Assembly: GCF_039555335.1 (NCBI RefSeq)
Contig: NC_092628.1
Location: 101,330,647-101,394,646, forward strand
Length of the DNA stretch: 64,000 bases
Source of the DNA: Amphiura filiformis
Taxonomy: Eukaryota; Echinodermata; Ophiuroidea; Amphilepidida; Amphiuridae
Reading direction: 5' to 3'
Shown here: one piece after another, positions 1 to 13,300 of the stretch
Position numbering within the stretch: position 1 is the stretch's first letter
Layout: the number at the start of each line of letters is the position of its first letter
Program-made: the position numbers and the translations under genes
Notes under the pieces: generated by a model
Told to the model about the DNA's origin: nothing
Database searches by the model: none
Seen by the model: only the letters and a program-made list of their open reading frames with translations

Positions 1-1095
1 TGATCACATGTCCCCGTGTTTACAGCTTGTCATCTGTGCACCTGGTATTGCCATCAAATAAAAGCAATTTGGTTAACTTTATTGTACTATTATTGATGAC
101 ACTGATTATAATGCCAAATAATAACAAAATGAGATATGATAGTATTACCATGATTACCCTTTACATTCTATTGACTGAAGCATATGAAGAGCTTTGTTGC
201 AAAACCCCTTACATCCACTTTTAACTTTTTGAGAAAAACAGCTTTTTTTAATTGTGCAAGTATTACTGGTTCGATTTGATTCAATTTGGGTTTGGATAAA
301 GTGTTGATGAATAGAAAGTAAAAGAATAGGTTTGGTACAATTTTGAAGCCTTCCTATTTATTTTATTATATATTTTATATCGCGCCTTTGTAAAGGGCTT
401 TTGCAACAAAACAAATTTACCCCTTTTCTAGAAATCACCTTTGCAATCATATTTGAGCCCATTTGTTTGCACTACTTTATGTAACTTGACTAATGCTTTC
501 AAAATCAAAAAGAAAAATTGAAATATCTCATTTACTTGTTTAATTATGAATTTTAATTAAATTCGGGAAAATGGCATTTTTGAGTATTTCGAAGCTACAC
601 CTTTTGTTAATTAAAATGATTTTTTTCAAAAATAGTGACCCAAAAACAGTTCCCTTTGGTTTTATAAGGTAAAGAACATTCCATGCTACTAGTATACATC
701 AAAAAATTAAAACAAAACAATTCTATATTAATTTTATGTTCAGATTTCGGAAATTCCCTAAGATTTCCCAAACGGAAATATACCGTATCTCGGAAGGAAA
801 GTGGTATGAAGGTCAAACAACCACCAAAATGTGTATTTTTACCCACACGATAATGTCATGTCAATAACTCAATTTCACCCAAAAGTGGATGTAAGGGGTT
901 TTGAAACAAAGCTCTTCATATATTAAATATTTAAATGCAAACAAATTTCAATTTAATATTAATATTTTTTATTGTACAAAAAAGTAGTTTTGGTAAATAC
1001 ATAGACCTATGGCTTGATTCCAATTCACCAACTGCTTCTATGGCCTTAAGATTAGAGCTGTATATTTTTCTGTCCCTCCCAGGGTGAGCAAATTT

Positions 1096-1294
1096 CAAGT
1101 GGCGTGTCAAAAATGCTTCCCCTCTCTCAGCATTCCAAACAAACCTTGCCCCCACCCCTTGGGCATACCAAAAATTACTTTTGTCCCCTTCTCAGCCTGC
1201 CAAAACATTGCTTATCGCTCTTTATGCCCTGCCAAAAAATGCTTGCCCCCTTATTTTTTACCAGGGAGGGGGAGATAATTATCGCACAGCCCTT
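1096..1294 (-). mobile_element. MITE fragment (ggctgtgcaataatta family)
   Basis: Ends in a copy of the terminus aataattattgcacagccc (here taattatcgcacagccctta) and carries repeated blocks like caaaaattgcttgccccctt. The same terminus and blocks occur in the fuller copy at 51,506-51,897. The left terminus is missing. Confidence 0.55.
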
Positions 1295-1910
1295 AGACCA
1301 ATAATAAGGCAGGCTACATTGAATTTTGTGATGTTCACAGTCACACAATTAAGCTGCAGAAATCAGTGCATCAATATGCACACACTTGAATTGTCTATGT
1401 TCTAGATTCTGGGCTTTATTGTACTATGTTATCAATACAATTTATAGGTCTCAGCTATGCACTGTCAATTGATCCATTTGCAACTAAATACGTGCTCAGA
1501 ATGCACCAACATGGTTGATTTAATTTGAGGAACATCAAAGTTGAACTTAAGGTTATGAGATGCAATACCACACAAATTAAATTATGTTATCTTATTAATG
1601 GCTTTGTCAGCATAAAACAATAGGCTGGTGGATATCAACTTGGAGAAAACAGGCTTTTCCCTGTATAGATGTGTCTGTTTTCAGAATTTTGAATTTAGGG
1701 CTAATTGATGAGGAGGTTTAAACTAAAATGCTAAATTAATTTCAAACATAGTCCTTGTGTAGTACGCGCACAATGTGAAGCGTATATCTGATCTCGTTCA
1801 AAATAACATGCGCCGGATGATTAGTAGTACGCGAATTTTATAAAAGGGATTCAGCTTCCAATTTGAGTCAAATCAGGGAAGTGCCTGGTAAAATTGAGTG
1901 GGTGGAAAAA

Positions 1911-2096
1911 TAAGCTATTCCAGTTATAATCCATACACCCCTTATGGAAGACATGACCTTAATCTTCCATACAGGGAGTGTGAATTTCAAATGGGATTAT
2001 CTGAATGGGCAACTCCATTTGAAATCTTCACCCCCTGTGTGGGAGTTTAAGGTTATGTTTTCCATACGGGGTGTGTGGATTTTAACTAGAATAGGC
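1911..2096. mobile_element. palindromic MITE, copy 1
   Basis: Degenerate member of a ~185-bp family in which nearly the whole element is one inverted repeat. It begins like gctattccagttgaaatcc, reaches a centre near caaatgg...ccatttg, and ends with the reverse complement. Blocks such as gaccttaatcttcca and tgaatttcaaatgg are shared by all copies. Confidence 0.75.
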
Positions 2097-2377
2097 AAAT
2101 GTCTGTACAGCGTCCCAGTGTCACACAACTCGGATGGATAGAGGCATCCTTCACTACTTCACATAGATGTGTGTGTTCCTATGTAAAGTAAAACCATATT
2201 GCAGACAAGTACATGTATAATGAAATAATAATAGGTTGCAATAAGGTAATCTGGAGATAGATTTAATAAAACTAAGCCTAGATTATTTTCTTCAGTTCCC
2301 TGGAACAGAACATATTGAAATTCATGCTGTACAGAATATGAATTCTTTTTATTTTAAAAACATATTGCGCTTTACAG

Positions 2378-2401
2378 GTACGATGAAAATTCTGGATTTG
2401 T
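2378..2401 (+). CDS. eef2k: possible short eEF2K kinase-domain exon fragment
   Basis: After a good acceptor (tttacag) the frame reads YDENSGFV. This resembles the alpha-kinase segment YNSNSGFV of vertebrate eEF2K at 6 of 8 positions, and GTATAG could serve as donor in phase 2. Against it: the exon would be only 24 bp, and the next expected block (PQAFSHF through VVDIQGV) is not visible between here and 4174. The same frame in fact stays open to about 2529 with no recognisable sequence. This may be a chance match, a fragment, or part of an unrecognised exon. Confidence 0.25.
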
Positions 2402-3850
2402 GTATAGCTGTGCCCAGGTGCTACCCTGGATGTGTAGCCATTCATTGTGGTATAACGACTTCCCAATGTTAAAACTTCCAAGTGATTATTATTACTATGG
2501 TGTTTCAAATGTCAAAGGTTTGTTTTGAATTGGTTGACTTACATGTATGTAGGTCACAATAGGAATAACTGATACAATGTTATTGTTTTGGTGTTATCAA
2601 AATTGGTAATTTATCTGGTAGAGTTTAAATGTGTCAATAGGGTGTCATCAGTGTATATGATGAAGTGCTTAGAGTGTAGGAATGTATGCAAAGCACAGGA
2701 TGCTGTCATCACAAAATTGCAAACATGCAAAATACCATGATTTCCTTGAAATGAAGACATAAGAAATAAATTATAGTAAAATCCATTTTTTTAAATTTCC
2801 ACAATGCATCAAAAGAATCAAATGGACACTGAAGTAAATATTATGTGAGATATTGTCATAAGGCAAGTGAGGCCACTACCTTTAAATGTACACACAATAA
2901 TGATTGAGGTACAACACATAATTATATGACCACAAGAAGCTTGTATTATTACTGACCACAATTTAGAAAATTAAAATAAAACTAACAATACAGATAAAGA
3001 AAGAGAAAGGAAGGAAAGAAAAAATGCTTTGGAAAATTCACTTGAAGGGCTTACAAACAAACAAACAAACAAACAAACAAACTTAGGATTTATGACTAAG
3101 CTTCACCTTGCCTATGAACTTGCATGAATGATCTGTATTTGGAGATAAGATCAGATGTTGTAGCTTTAGGGTAAATACATATATAAATGTCAGCTGTATC
3201 AAGCAGTGCAACCCAGCCAGGTACCCAGACCTAGACATGGATTCTAGGGTTTGGCGGAATTAATCAGTCAATCATCTTGACTGGTTACCACAAATGATAA
3301 ATCGTCTAAAAGTGATTAGCAGTTTTGCAGGGTTTGTGAGTTGGTGACCTTCTCTCTTTAACATTTATCTGAAGGAAATCAAGGATTCAAATGAGCAATA
3401 CTTAGTGATTTTCATGACATAAAAAATTGTAAAACAAAACCTTCCTTGGTTTACTTCACAACACAAATGTTCTGTATAGGCTGTCTTTGCGAATATGATT
3501 TTTTTTCTTGTTCAGATTCTCTCCACCTGATCTCTTCTTCGTCTGAGGACAAATTTTGACAATTCTGGCATGTGAGAGTTTCTTTCCAGCTGCAGTGATT
3601 TCCTGTGATATTATTTTGATTTTTTTTTGGTGATTTTCAAAACTTAATCTGTACTATTTTGAACTAATGAAAGTAGTTCTCACTATCATACATGAACATT
3701 CACACATATGTCAAATTATATTGTTGTATTAGTGTATTTAGAATAATACTGTAGTAGTATAGTATTTGCTATGCAACTTCTTATTTATTATAATCCTAAC
3801 GGTACCAAACATCACAAAACCAAACTTCACAAAGCATATGCACGGGCAGG

Positions 3851-3995
3851 TATCCCATGTGATGCGATTGCGTCATCATGCGAACAGTCATATGGTCACG
3901 GAAAGCTTGGCCGGCAAAGCTACACCCCGTGGCAAGGTAGGTCCGTGCATCTGTCTGGCACCCGAGGGGTCAGTGGTTCAAAACCACACTTTTTT
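3851..3995 (+). mobile_element. tRNA-like SINE, copy A
   Basis: Contains an A-box-like tggcaaggtagg and a B-box ggttcaaaacc about 40 bp apart. Upstream it shares blocks with the copy near 60,735: tcacggaaa, ggccggcaa and the gaggggtca before the B-box. A T-rich tail follows. Internal pol III promoter boxes plus two copies indicate a SINE. Confidence 0.55.
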
Positions 3996-4173
3996 CTCTT
4001 TTTCTTTCTTTCGTCCTTCCGTCTTTCCTTCTCCCTCACCAAAAAGCAGCTAGGGCGTTAGGGTTAATTAGCTATAACTAAACATTGATCAACTTGTGTG
4101 AAAACAAGTAATAGATCAGTTGATCAAATCAAAATGATATCAGCAAAATATACCAATTGTTTTAATTCTGCAG

Positions 4174-4372
4174 GTGTGGGGATCTTTGGACGGATCCACA
4201 AATCCACACATCCACCGGGACCGAGTACAATGAAGGCAACCTTGGTACTAGAGGGTTTGCGCTGTTCTTTGCGACACACGCCTGCAATGAAATTTGTCGC
4301 AGTTTGGACCTGACTCAGTTTGACTTGCATCCTACAGAGTTCAGAGACCATGAGAAGGTTGTGCAGTTGCAG
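4174..4372 (+). CDS. eef2k: eEF2K exon: end of alpha-kinase domain
   Basis: Reads GDLWTDPQIH, then the glycine-rich GNLGTRG loop, then THACNEIC. By family knowledge the Asp of TDPQIH helps bind metal, and His-x-Cys-x3-Cys are zinc ligands of alpha-kinases. All are intact. The start follows ttctgcag and the end precedes gtaagaag; 66 codons plus one leading base finish in phase 0. The residues just before it (VVDIQGV in relatives) must come from an exon I could not find in the window. Confidence 0.93.
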
Positions 4373-7300
4373 GTAAGAAGGTTTTTAACCTCATGAGAAC
4401 TACCTGCCGATTGGCAAAAAAAAAAAATTGTCGTTATCAATTGACCCAATCAGCAACATTGTTAGAATAATTACACAACACAAAAAAAATTGGGGTGAAT
4501 TATTTGCAAAGCTCCATTCTGATTGGTGATTAAAGTGAAAAAATGATGTAATTGACCAATCAAAGGCAATGTTAGATTGGCAGGTAGTGCTCAGGGCGTT
4601 AAACAGTAAAAGAGTATATTACACAACCATGTTGCAGGCTGGTAGATAAAAAAATAATGCAACATTTGAAGATGGTAAAGTAAATTTTTTAATTCTTCCT
4701 TGGTTTTTGCTGTGCTTCAAGCGTGAATGCCGCAGAAGTGATCAAAATCGCGCTGTTGAAGCTGATTGGCTAATCAATGGTTATGACAGCAAAATGTTTG
4801 ACATCAAATCTTCAACGTGATGGATAATCACCATTACATAACTGGACCACTGAAGAATTAAACAATTTACTTTAAGGATATGAAAGGGATTTTGAAACAT
4901 TTTAAATAAAGAACAAATAATTCAGTCACCGGGAAGTGATGCAGAAATTAAAGGGGACATATTTGAATATAATTGTTAATAAAAGTGTGTTCATCACATA
5001 ATTTCCCACAGCAAAACCTACAGCACTCCGAATAGTTTGATATCAGTGAAATGTGAATGCAATGTTAGTGATGACATTGAGATTCATAGTTTGATAAATG
5101 CGCTTATAACCAAGAGCCCCACATGTTGCTTGCCCAAGACATCAGATTTAAAGATAGATTACAGAGAAATAGACCATGTCCTACAGTGAACTATATCATA
5201 GGCTAGTATGACTTCCTTCTATCATACTTATGCGTTATTGCATGGTCAGTGTGTGCCATAACCTGTATATCATAGCCTAGATAGCTCTAGATTAAACTTG
5301 TCCAGGGTTGTGTTCAAAGACAGCTTCCTGTTATTGTCCATAGGGGCAGCAGTGGTAATCAAGATTTATTGTAAACTTCCACTTAGCAACTGAAAAGGAT
5401 CTAGGGATGAATTTTTTGGGAATAACCCAAAAATTGATATTGATGATGTTCTGTATGTTTGGAAGGATGTGGATAAAAATCTCAATTATGTTTGTATAAA
5501 TCATCAGTCTTAAAAATGTAATTTTCAACATTTTGGAATTATGTTACTGGCAGGGAGAGAGGGGTTGGCCGAGAAACAAAACTAGTTTCATTTATGTGAC
5601 TTCATCTATCTTTTGGGTTGTCCCCATAGGTAATGGAAGAACTTTATATTAAGTGCAGCTCTTGCTCCTACTGGCATTTTTCTGTTAGATGATTAGCTTC
5701 GTGAATTCAAAAAACACTTTCTGAAAATATTTGTTTTTAGCAAATAAATGAAAAAGAAAGTGAAATGTAATTTTAGAAAGTGTTTTATGTATAGTTCTAT
5801 GTTAGACAACTTAATATCACATATTTAAAGGCAGGCAAAAGAAGCTCAAAACCGGCAAATGGCGAAAAATTACACTTTTGCATTAACGATGTCCATCTAT
5901 TGATAACTGACATATATATGACTTCAACCTTTATTTCTCACAGAGAAATTCAGATACACATGTACGGGGATCTACATACCACTGCACCCGCGCCCGCACC
6001 AGACCATCCATCTCACCAATGGATGTGACACAATTTGTCATCTTAGAGAGACAAATCTCAATGTCGGAGAGCTCTACTGGCTCAATGTCTCCACCAGTGG
6101 GGTCACCACCACCTGACTTCTTTGAACCCTCGTCACCAGATGACATCAGTATGTCACCAAGAGACAGCCACTTGTCCGAGTCTCCAATGTTGACTGACTT
6201 ACCGCGGTTCTTTGGCAACAGAAGACGACGCGGTGTTAGTGAATCGGATAGTGATACACTGTCAAGGGTAGGTTTCAATTTTAACATGCCCCTCACTGCA
6301 GTATGGCAGCATGATTGGGCTATTCCAGTTGAAATCCATACAAGATCCAAATGTAAGACCTGACCTTGATCTTCCACACAGGGAGTGTGAATTTCAAATG
6401 GAGCTACCTGAATGGTTGACTGTATATGAAATCTACACCCTTGTGTGGGAGATTAAGGTCATGTCTTCCATAGAGGGTATATGGATTTCAACTGGAATAG
6501 CCCCATTTATGTTAATAACAATTGTGCTGTTTAGTTGCACATATTGCATTCAAGTCTGTTTGGTAAACCTGTATGTTGAAATGATACTTGTTAAGTTTCT
6601 AGGTTAAAAAGCAAAACAAGACTGTCACACCAAGATGCAGCATAAGATCGACTTATTATGTCGGTGTGGTTTGTTACATAATGTAATGAAATCTCAAACT
6701 AAATATCATTGTCATATTATTTGGATCCACTCTTTTATTTAGAAAACGCAGTTTTTTCAATTAGTATGGAAAATTGATGGGTACTAATCATTTTGATACA
6801 AGTTGCACTTGTTTAAACAGACTACATTCAATTTAATTAGATACTGGATAATCTAGGATATAATCATGCCTGTTTGTAGTGGACAAAAATGCTAGACATT
6901 TTCAGGCACAAGCATAATTTTGTAAGCTCTACATTGTGTGACAGAAAGTAGCCAAGCCAGCTCAAGACATTGATATGCATCACTTTATAAAAGAAAACTT
7001 GGATGGACAAAGGAACTTGTGTTGATACCTGTCCTAAAAATATTGCTCAAGACCTGACTCTTGCTACTATTGTGATGTATATCTTGGTTGATTATGGCTG
7101 TGACTATGAGGCTACTGTATTCATTGTATTCTATAGAGAGCTGCTTATGCCCTATAGCAGTATTGTGAATTGGCTAGACGAGGTAGCATGGGTTTGGAAG
7201 CATATTGAGCTTAAGCTGCTAGGCACTACACTGGTGGCAGGCTGGCATGACTTATACTGCTGCATGTATAATGCTTATACTAATGTACAGGGTGTCCGAA

Positions 7301-10300
7301 AATGATGTGCTATACTTGCGATATTCCATCTCACTGCTGTATATAATATTATAATGTATAATTTGTTTGATACAACTTTTTTAACACAAGATTTAAGAGC
7401 ATCTTGCATGACTGACTTAAATGCTTTTAAATTCTTGTGATGATGATTTGTAGCAAAAAAGAGAACTATTTGAAGCCATGTTGGAAGATCGGATAGATCG
7501 TGAAATAGTGTCGGTATGTAGGAATCACATCCCAATTCATTGATATATAAACAAAAATCATAAATTCATAAATTCAACAAATTACAGATTCAAAAACATC
7601 ACAAAAGAACCACAGGTTTCATCTGCTTTTATACATTTATCTGGCTGATCATTGCCTCTCTGTAAATCACACGATGAATAGAAGTACGTTTTCAGGATTA
7701 ATCCTGAATTCAGGATTTTTTTTATCTTCCTTTCAAGGTAAATTTTCAGGATATTTGTCAGTTTTTCAGTAATTTCTCTTGACACCTCTGTGATAGCCCT
7801 CTACATTTTAATGGTGTGATTATGCAGCAGTTTTCAAGTTTTTTTTCCTTTATGATTTAGGCCATAAGTGTTTGTTTCTGAAAAAAAAAAATATGGTAAC
7901 TTTGGTTTGTATAGGCTTGGAAATTTGTTGGCTTTCCAAGAAAGAAATTATTAGAATTTCTTGAAATTAAGACATCTTTTAATAGGAATGGATATTTTTA
8001 AAACCAAGGACTAACAGAAAGAAATCAATTTGCCATGCATTCAGTTTCAATTTCAAATTTTAGCAGTTTAATCAAATATTGAGCAAAGAAGCCCACATCA
8101 AGAACATCATTGACATGTACATACTCAAAGAACATGTTTGGTATGATAAGTTAATGAAGTATGGTTTGTATTAGCTAACTATGATGTATCACTGCTTAGC
8201 TGCTTGCTGTTTTTCTTGCTTTTCTTACTATATATTCTCACATTCACTCTTTGCTTAATGCCGACCATGTATACTATGTAGAAAAAGGATCGCTCTGGTT
8301 CGGATGATTTTGATCACATTCTATTGCATGCGTTTGGAGATATGGTAGGTGGAATGCTTAAATGACTGACTTCATTGACACAGGTGTTGTGTGTCTAATA
8401 ATGTTAGATCATGGTCAAGGCTAGATTTATTGAATCCATTTGACTGTAAGTTTAACCCTACCAAATTTGTCATGTGTGTACACCCCTACATACAGGTCAA
8501 TAGTCTTTGGACATGGGCATGTAGACTAGTATAATGCATAGCATAGAATAGCAATCTGGTCTGGTGCAAGATACATGCTTAAGCCATATATCACCAATTT
8601 CTGATCTGTGCCATTATCCATGTTGACTTATACCGACTACATGGATCCTGGGTTTCACTACCGAAAGTCAGTTTGACCGAAATTCCTTCCCACAATACAA
8701 TATGCAATTATGCATGTGCTATTTAGGGATTCAATCATGTTACACCGTTGTTCATCACCGATTAACAGCGATGCGGCCGCGTAGTCTGCGTGGTTTACTT
8801 TGCGAGGGCAGCTTTAGCTGCCCTAGCGAAGTAAACCACGCAGACGCGCCGGCCACAAGTTGTTCATCGGTGATGAATAACGGTGTAACATGATTGAATC
8901 CCTTTCAACAACGAAACAAGCTGATTGTATAATTCACATGATTCTTTCTATTGGAATGTCCGTTTGTCATTGCCACTCAACCTTACAAGAAGATCGCGGT
9001 ATTTCTGTTGATATCAGCAATAAAACTAAAGAATAAAGCGGTAATATTTAGCTGCTACCGCCAACATAAGAGAGTTCATGTTTACGCATAAGTTCCAGAC
9101 ATGACGAATTTTACGCGCTCATGCGTAACACGTACGCATTAACTGGCATTCGCGTATACACTCAGGAAAAGTGTGGATTCATCACGGATTAACAACGCTT
9201 GGCTCCTGTACAAAGGTATAGGAAGAGTTGTTGAAAGCATATTGAACCCATCGTTGGACATTTTTCCAACAAAACAAATCTAGGCTGCTGGTCAATCATC
9301 TGCCATTCATACATAACGTGATATGCATGATCGCCCGCTAGCCTGAATTTGTTTTAAAAATGTTCAATGATTGGTTAAAATAAATATGCTATAACAGTGC
9401 ATTCTTTAGCATCCCACATGTGCCATCAGCAGAGCTGACAGTGTGCATTCCCATGCGACATATGCTACAGGTTGTTCCAGGATAAGTAAGGAAAGGGCCA
9501 TTTTGGTCAAACTGACTGGTGACTTAAGGTAGAGAAACCTAGGGTCTACGTATTGAGTACAAATTTACACTTGAAGTTGCACCAAACTTGAGGAGAATCC
9601 TTCATACTTGATTCTGACAAGCAACTTTGGGGAGAATCAACATGTTATGATTAGAGGTTTGTAAAATCACAATTGATTCTCACAACTCTTTCCATGAGAG
9701 TGATTCAATTGCAGAAATTGATTCCTTGATTGCGCTTTCATTTGGTGCTTACATGCTAATGTTTCAAGATTTCTGACAGAAGCAAACATCAAAAACATGT
9801 TTCAGTAATCACGTATTTGATTAAATACAATAGATACATTTCAAATGAGGGAAAGTCTTCTGTTACTCTATATTAGAAGCCTACATATATTTTTTGTGTA
9901 GTGGCGTACGTGTAGTTTGGTACCAACCTCTATATCAAGTGCAAAATCATAGTGCAATGGCATTACAAAGAATATCATCATAAACAAACAGCTCCATTAG
10001 ATATGATAATGCATGATATCAATGTGAAACACGGCACCTGTCATAATATGACTAATAGAATAAGAAGATTAGTGTTGTTATTTGTATAGATTTCAACCTG
10101 TTCATCAATTTATGTGTGTACCAGTAGTAGTTGTAATAGTTCACAATGTAAAGCCATGCAGATTATTCCCAATTTTAATTACTTGACATTTCCACCCCTG
10201 TAATGCAATATTGTTGAGCTGATCGTCTGCATCAAAATTGGCTTTGAACAAGAAGATATTACTGCGATTGTTTGCAAAAAGGAATTAAACAAATTATATA

Positions 10301-13300
10301 CATGCAGGCCACTCAGTTTCTGTGCAAAGAGTCAAAGGGCATATCATAAAGCAATAGCTAGGTGCGTTGCATTTTTGTTTATGAATTCACTTCTGTCACT
10401 GATTGGCAGAGTGGCTGTCAATATCTAATCGATAAGTTGCTAACATGCTTGAGCATCAAGTCCTGTATCAGTTGACTCCAAGGCTCACAGCGATTGCACA
10501 CTGCTAGCGATTGTGAAAATATAACCCATGTAATCTCTAGCAATTTTGAACTATAAGTATGAAATGCCCATAATAATAATATCAAGATAGACTTTGTGAC
10601 TGAGAAAATGGTGAGAATTATTAGTATTTTAGTCCACATTCTTGTCTCTTCTCTGTCCATGCTAGCCTATTGTATTAGATCTGAACTTCATGTATACAAG
10701 AAATGAGCCTATTGTCAAGACTTCATTGAGAGATTGGACAGCTTTATTCCATAAGCTGTATCATCCATGTCTTGATACAAGGCTAACTCTTGAGTATGCT
10801 TACATGAAGGTAATACCGGTGTGGATGTAGGGTGCACACATATGCACTGTTGCAGAAACACACTCATTTTGTATAATTTGCTTTTTTTTCACAGCAGCAC
10901 AGCACAACTAACATTTATTGCAATTTTTTTACATATTACGCTGCTTAAATCTGCTTGCTTTTGTCTTTCTGTTTCCTTGCATGCTGTTGTTTGTTTGTCA
11001 ATAATATTTTAGAGAGCTGCATCAAACAATATACAAATAACTGAAGACGATGATATAATGGTTCCGGTATGTAGAATTAGAGTCAGACAACTAATTTGAG
11101 GTGCAGTGGGTAACAACATATCATGCATGGAGTGATCGATATAAGAAACATAGTCACTAATAATACATCCAAAAAATTATATTACTCAAAAATTGAGATG
11201 CCTAATTTGATCTTGAAGTGGAGTGGGTAACATATCATGCATGTAGTGATCGATATAACAAACATAGTCACTAAAACTAAATACTCACAAAATCATTTTA
11301 CTCAAAAATTGAGATTAAGAAAAATAGAGCAAAGAATGCCTAACTAATTTGATCTTGAGGTGAAGTGGGTAACATATCATGCATGGAGTGATCAACATAC
11401 GAAACATAGTCACTAATAATACATCACAAAATCATTTTACTCAAAAATTGAGATTAAGAAAAATAGTGGAAAAAATGCCTAACTAATTTGATCTTGAGGT
11501 GGAATGGGTAACATATCATGCATGTAGTGGTCAATACATTTAAAACTAAATACGTCACAAAATCATTTTACTCAAAAATTGAGATTAAGAAAAATAGAGC
11601 AAAGAATGCCTAACTAATTCGATCTTGAGGTGGGAGGGGTAACAACATTTCATGCATGTTATTATCAGTTAACCAACATTAACTTGTAGTTTTACATGTG
11701 CATAATACATCACAATCATTTTGCTTTAAAATAAAAAATTGCCACTCATCCATCACATTTAATGAACTAACCAACATTGTGTTGTGTTTCAAAAACAAAT
11801 AGCATGCAAATATAAAGAGCATGTCAATTCACAGATATATCTAATATAACTCAATCCTCATAAATATTGTATGATTAACCATCATGCATCACAAATCATT
11901 TTGTAAAGTCTAAATGTGTTTATGTACATGTAGTAATAGTATAAACACATCCAAAAAAGGTAGTCCCCACTATATATATGGTTCATAACATAAGGAAAAC
12001 AATAACAAATGTGGAGAATTTTGTTAGCTGTTGTAGGATACTTAACTTGTGTAAAACAATATCAGAATAATTGAAAAATTAATGAACAGCATATGAAAAT
12101 CATGCATAATGATAATGCTCTCCAAATTGAATAGACTGTGGTCAATGATGGCTCTTAGTGATCAATGATACATGCTGACCAGTGCCATACCAGTGTGGTT
12201 TCAAACAGGGGCTAACAAAATTTGTTTGTATCAATTTTATTGCTTTAATTTAATTGTCATCAAGGTAGTGGGAACTTTGTTTCTTGGGTGTGTTTATATA
12301 CAGTAATAATGGTCACACCGAGGTGTGGAATTGAGTGTGAGGTGAGGTAAGGTAAGGTATGGAGTGGAAAGTTTATCAAAACAAATTCAATATTATTTGT
12401 GACCTAATCTTGTCACAATTGGTCATCTTTGGGCAGAGGTTGAAATAGAAAGATAAAATCAATGAGTGGGATAATCTTAGAACTTGATTTAGAGATTTAT
12501 GCTATTCTACATAATGGCTATAGAATATAATTTGTGGAGTTCCAGCTATAGTCTGGTTGCCTTCCTTGAGGCAGTAATTTTGATATTTTTGTTTATTGTA
12601 TCTCTGAACATGATGATGAAAATTATATAAAAGTATACATTTTTAGAAAATAAATAATGCAAGTAACCCAACAAGCATATCAGAGTCCTGTAAAAATGAG
12701 TATTTTTTGAAAGTTTACAAAATTTGATACTTCTTTACTGCCTCGAGGAAGGCATACAGACTATTATATAGAACATATTATTTTTTATAGAACATGATGT
12801 TTGGAAGCTTCAGGGAGGAAAATATTTCATTTGGTCTGCAAAATTTCAAAGAGTATGAACACCTTTAAACAGGGTACTGTGATTTGATGCTGGAAATAAC
12901 ATATCGTGCATTATGCATATTTCATATTTTTGACAGCAATATGCACTGTACAATGACCTACTGTGGACTGAGGTATACAAATCTCAATACTTTGGTTGGT
13001 TTTGTTGTTGGAATTACATAACAACCTTAATTGTTGCTGTGAAATTCAATAGTGTTTTTATAACCTCCAGTTTAGTTTGTTAATTGCATCAACTGCAGCA
13101 ATTGCCTAATAATAAACACATGGGGTAATTATCTTTTGTGGAAAAAAAAGAAAGAAAGATGTGACAGTTAATTATTTTATTTCATCATTTTGATGTATTT
13201 GAAACCTGCATGTTAACTGGCACATTCATGTGTTACGTCCACAAATAATACGCATCCTGCAAGTTCCATTTCAATGCACTAATTGTGTAGATTTGGTTTG

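Larger units (their letters stand above)
1..4173 (+). other. eEF2K upstream intron(s)
   Basis: AT-rich intronic DNA. It holds a MITE fragment at 1096-1294, a palindromic MITE at 1911-2096, a possible exon fragment at 2378, a CAAA microsatellite near 3055-3080 and a tRNA-like SINE near 3850-4000. The alpha-kinase exon expected just before 4174 was not found. Confidence 0.6.
4373..10665 (+). other. eEF2K introns
   Basis: Apart from exons at 5944, 7454 and 8282 this is AT-rich intron. It contains a palindromic MITE at 6314-6504, which starts 47 bp after the donor of the 5944 exon, and a GC-rich hairpin element at 8725-8903. I see nothing else recognisable. Confidence 0.6.

Noticed and set aside
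2378-2529. Treating the whole ~50-codon open frame as a confirmed eEF2K exon
   Set aside because: After the first eight residues the translation does not resemble any alpha-kinase sequence and no clear donor ends it.
5931-6377. 148-codon minus-strand ORF
   Set aside because: Antisense to the eEF2K linker exon, which has splice sites, phase and homology on the plus strand.
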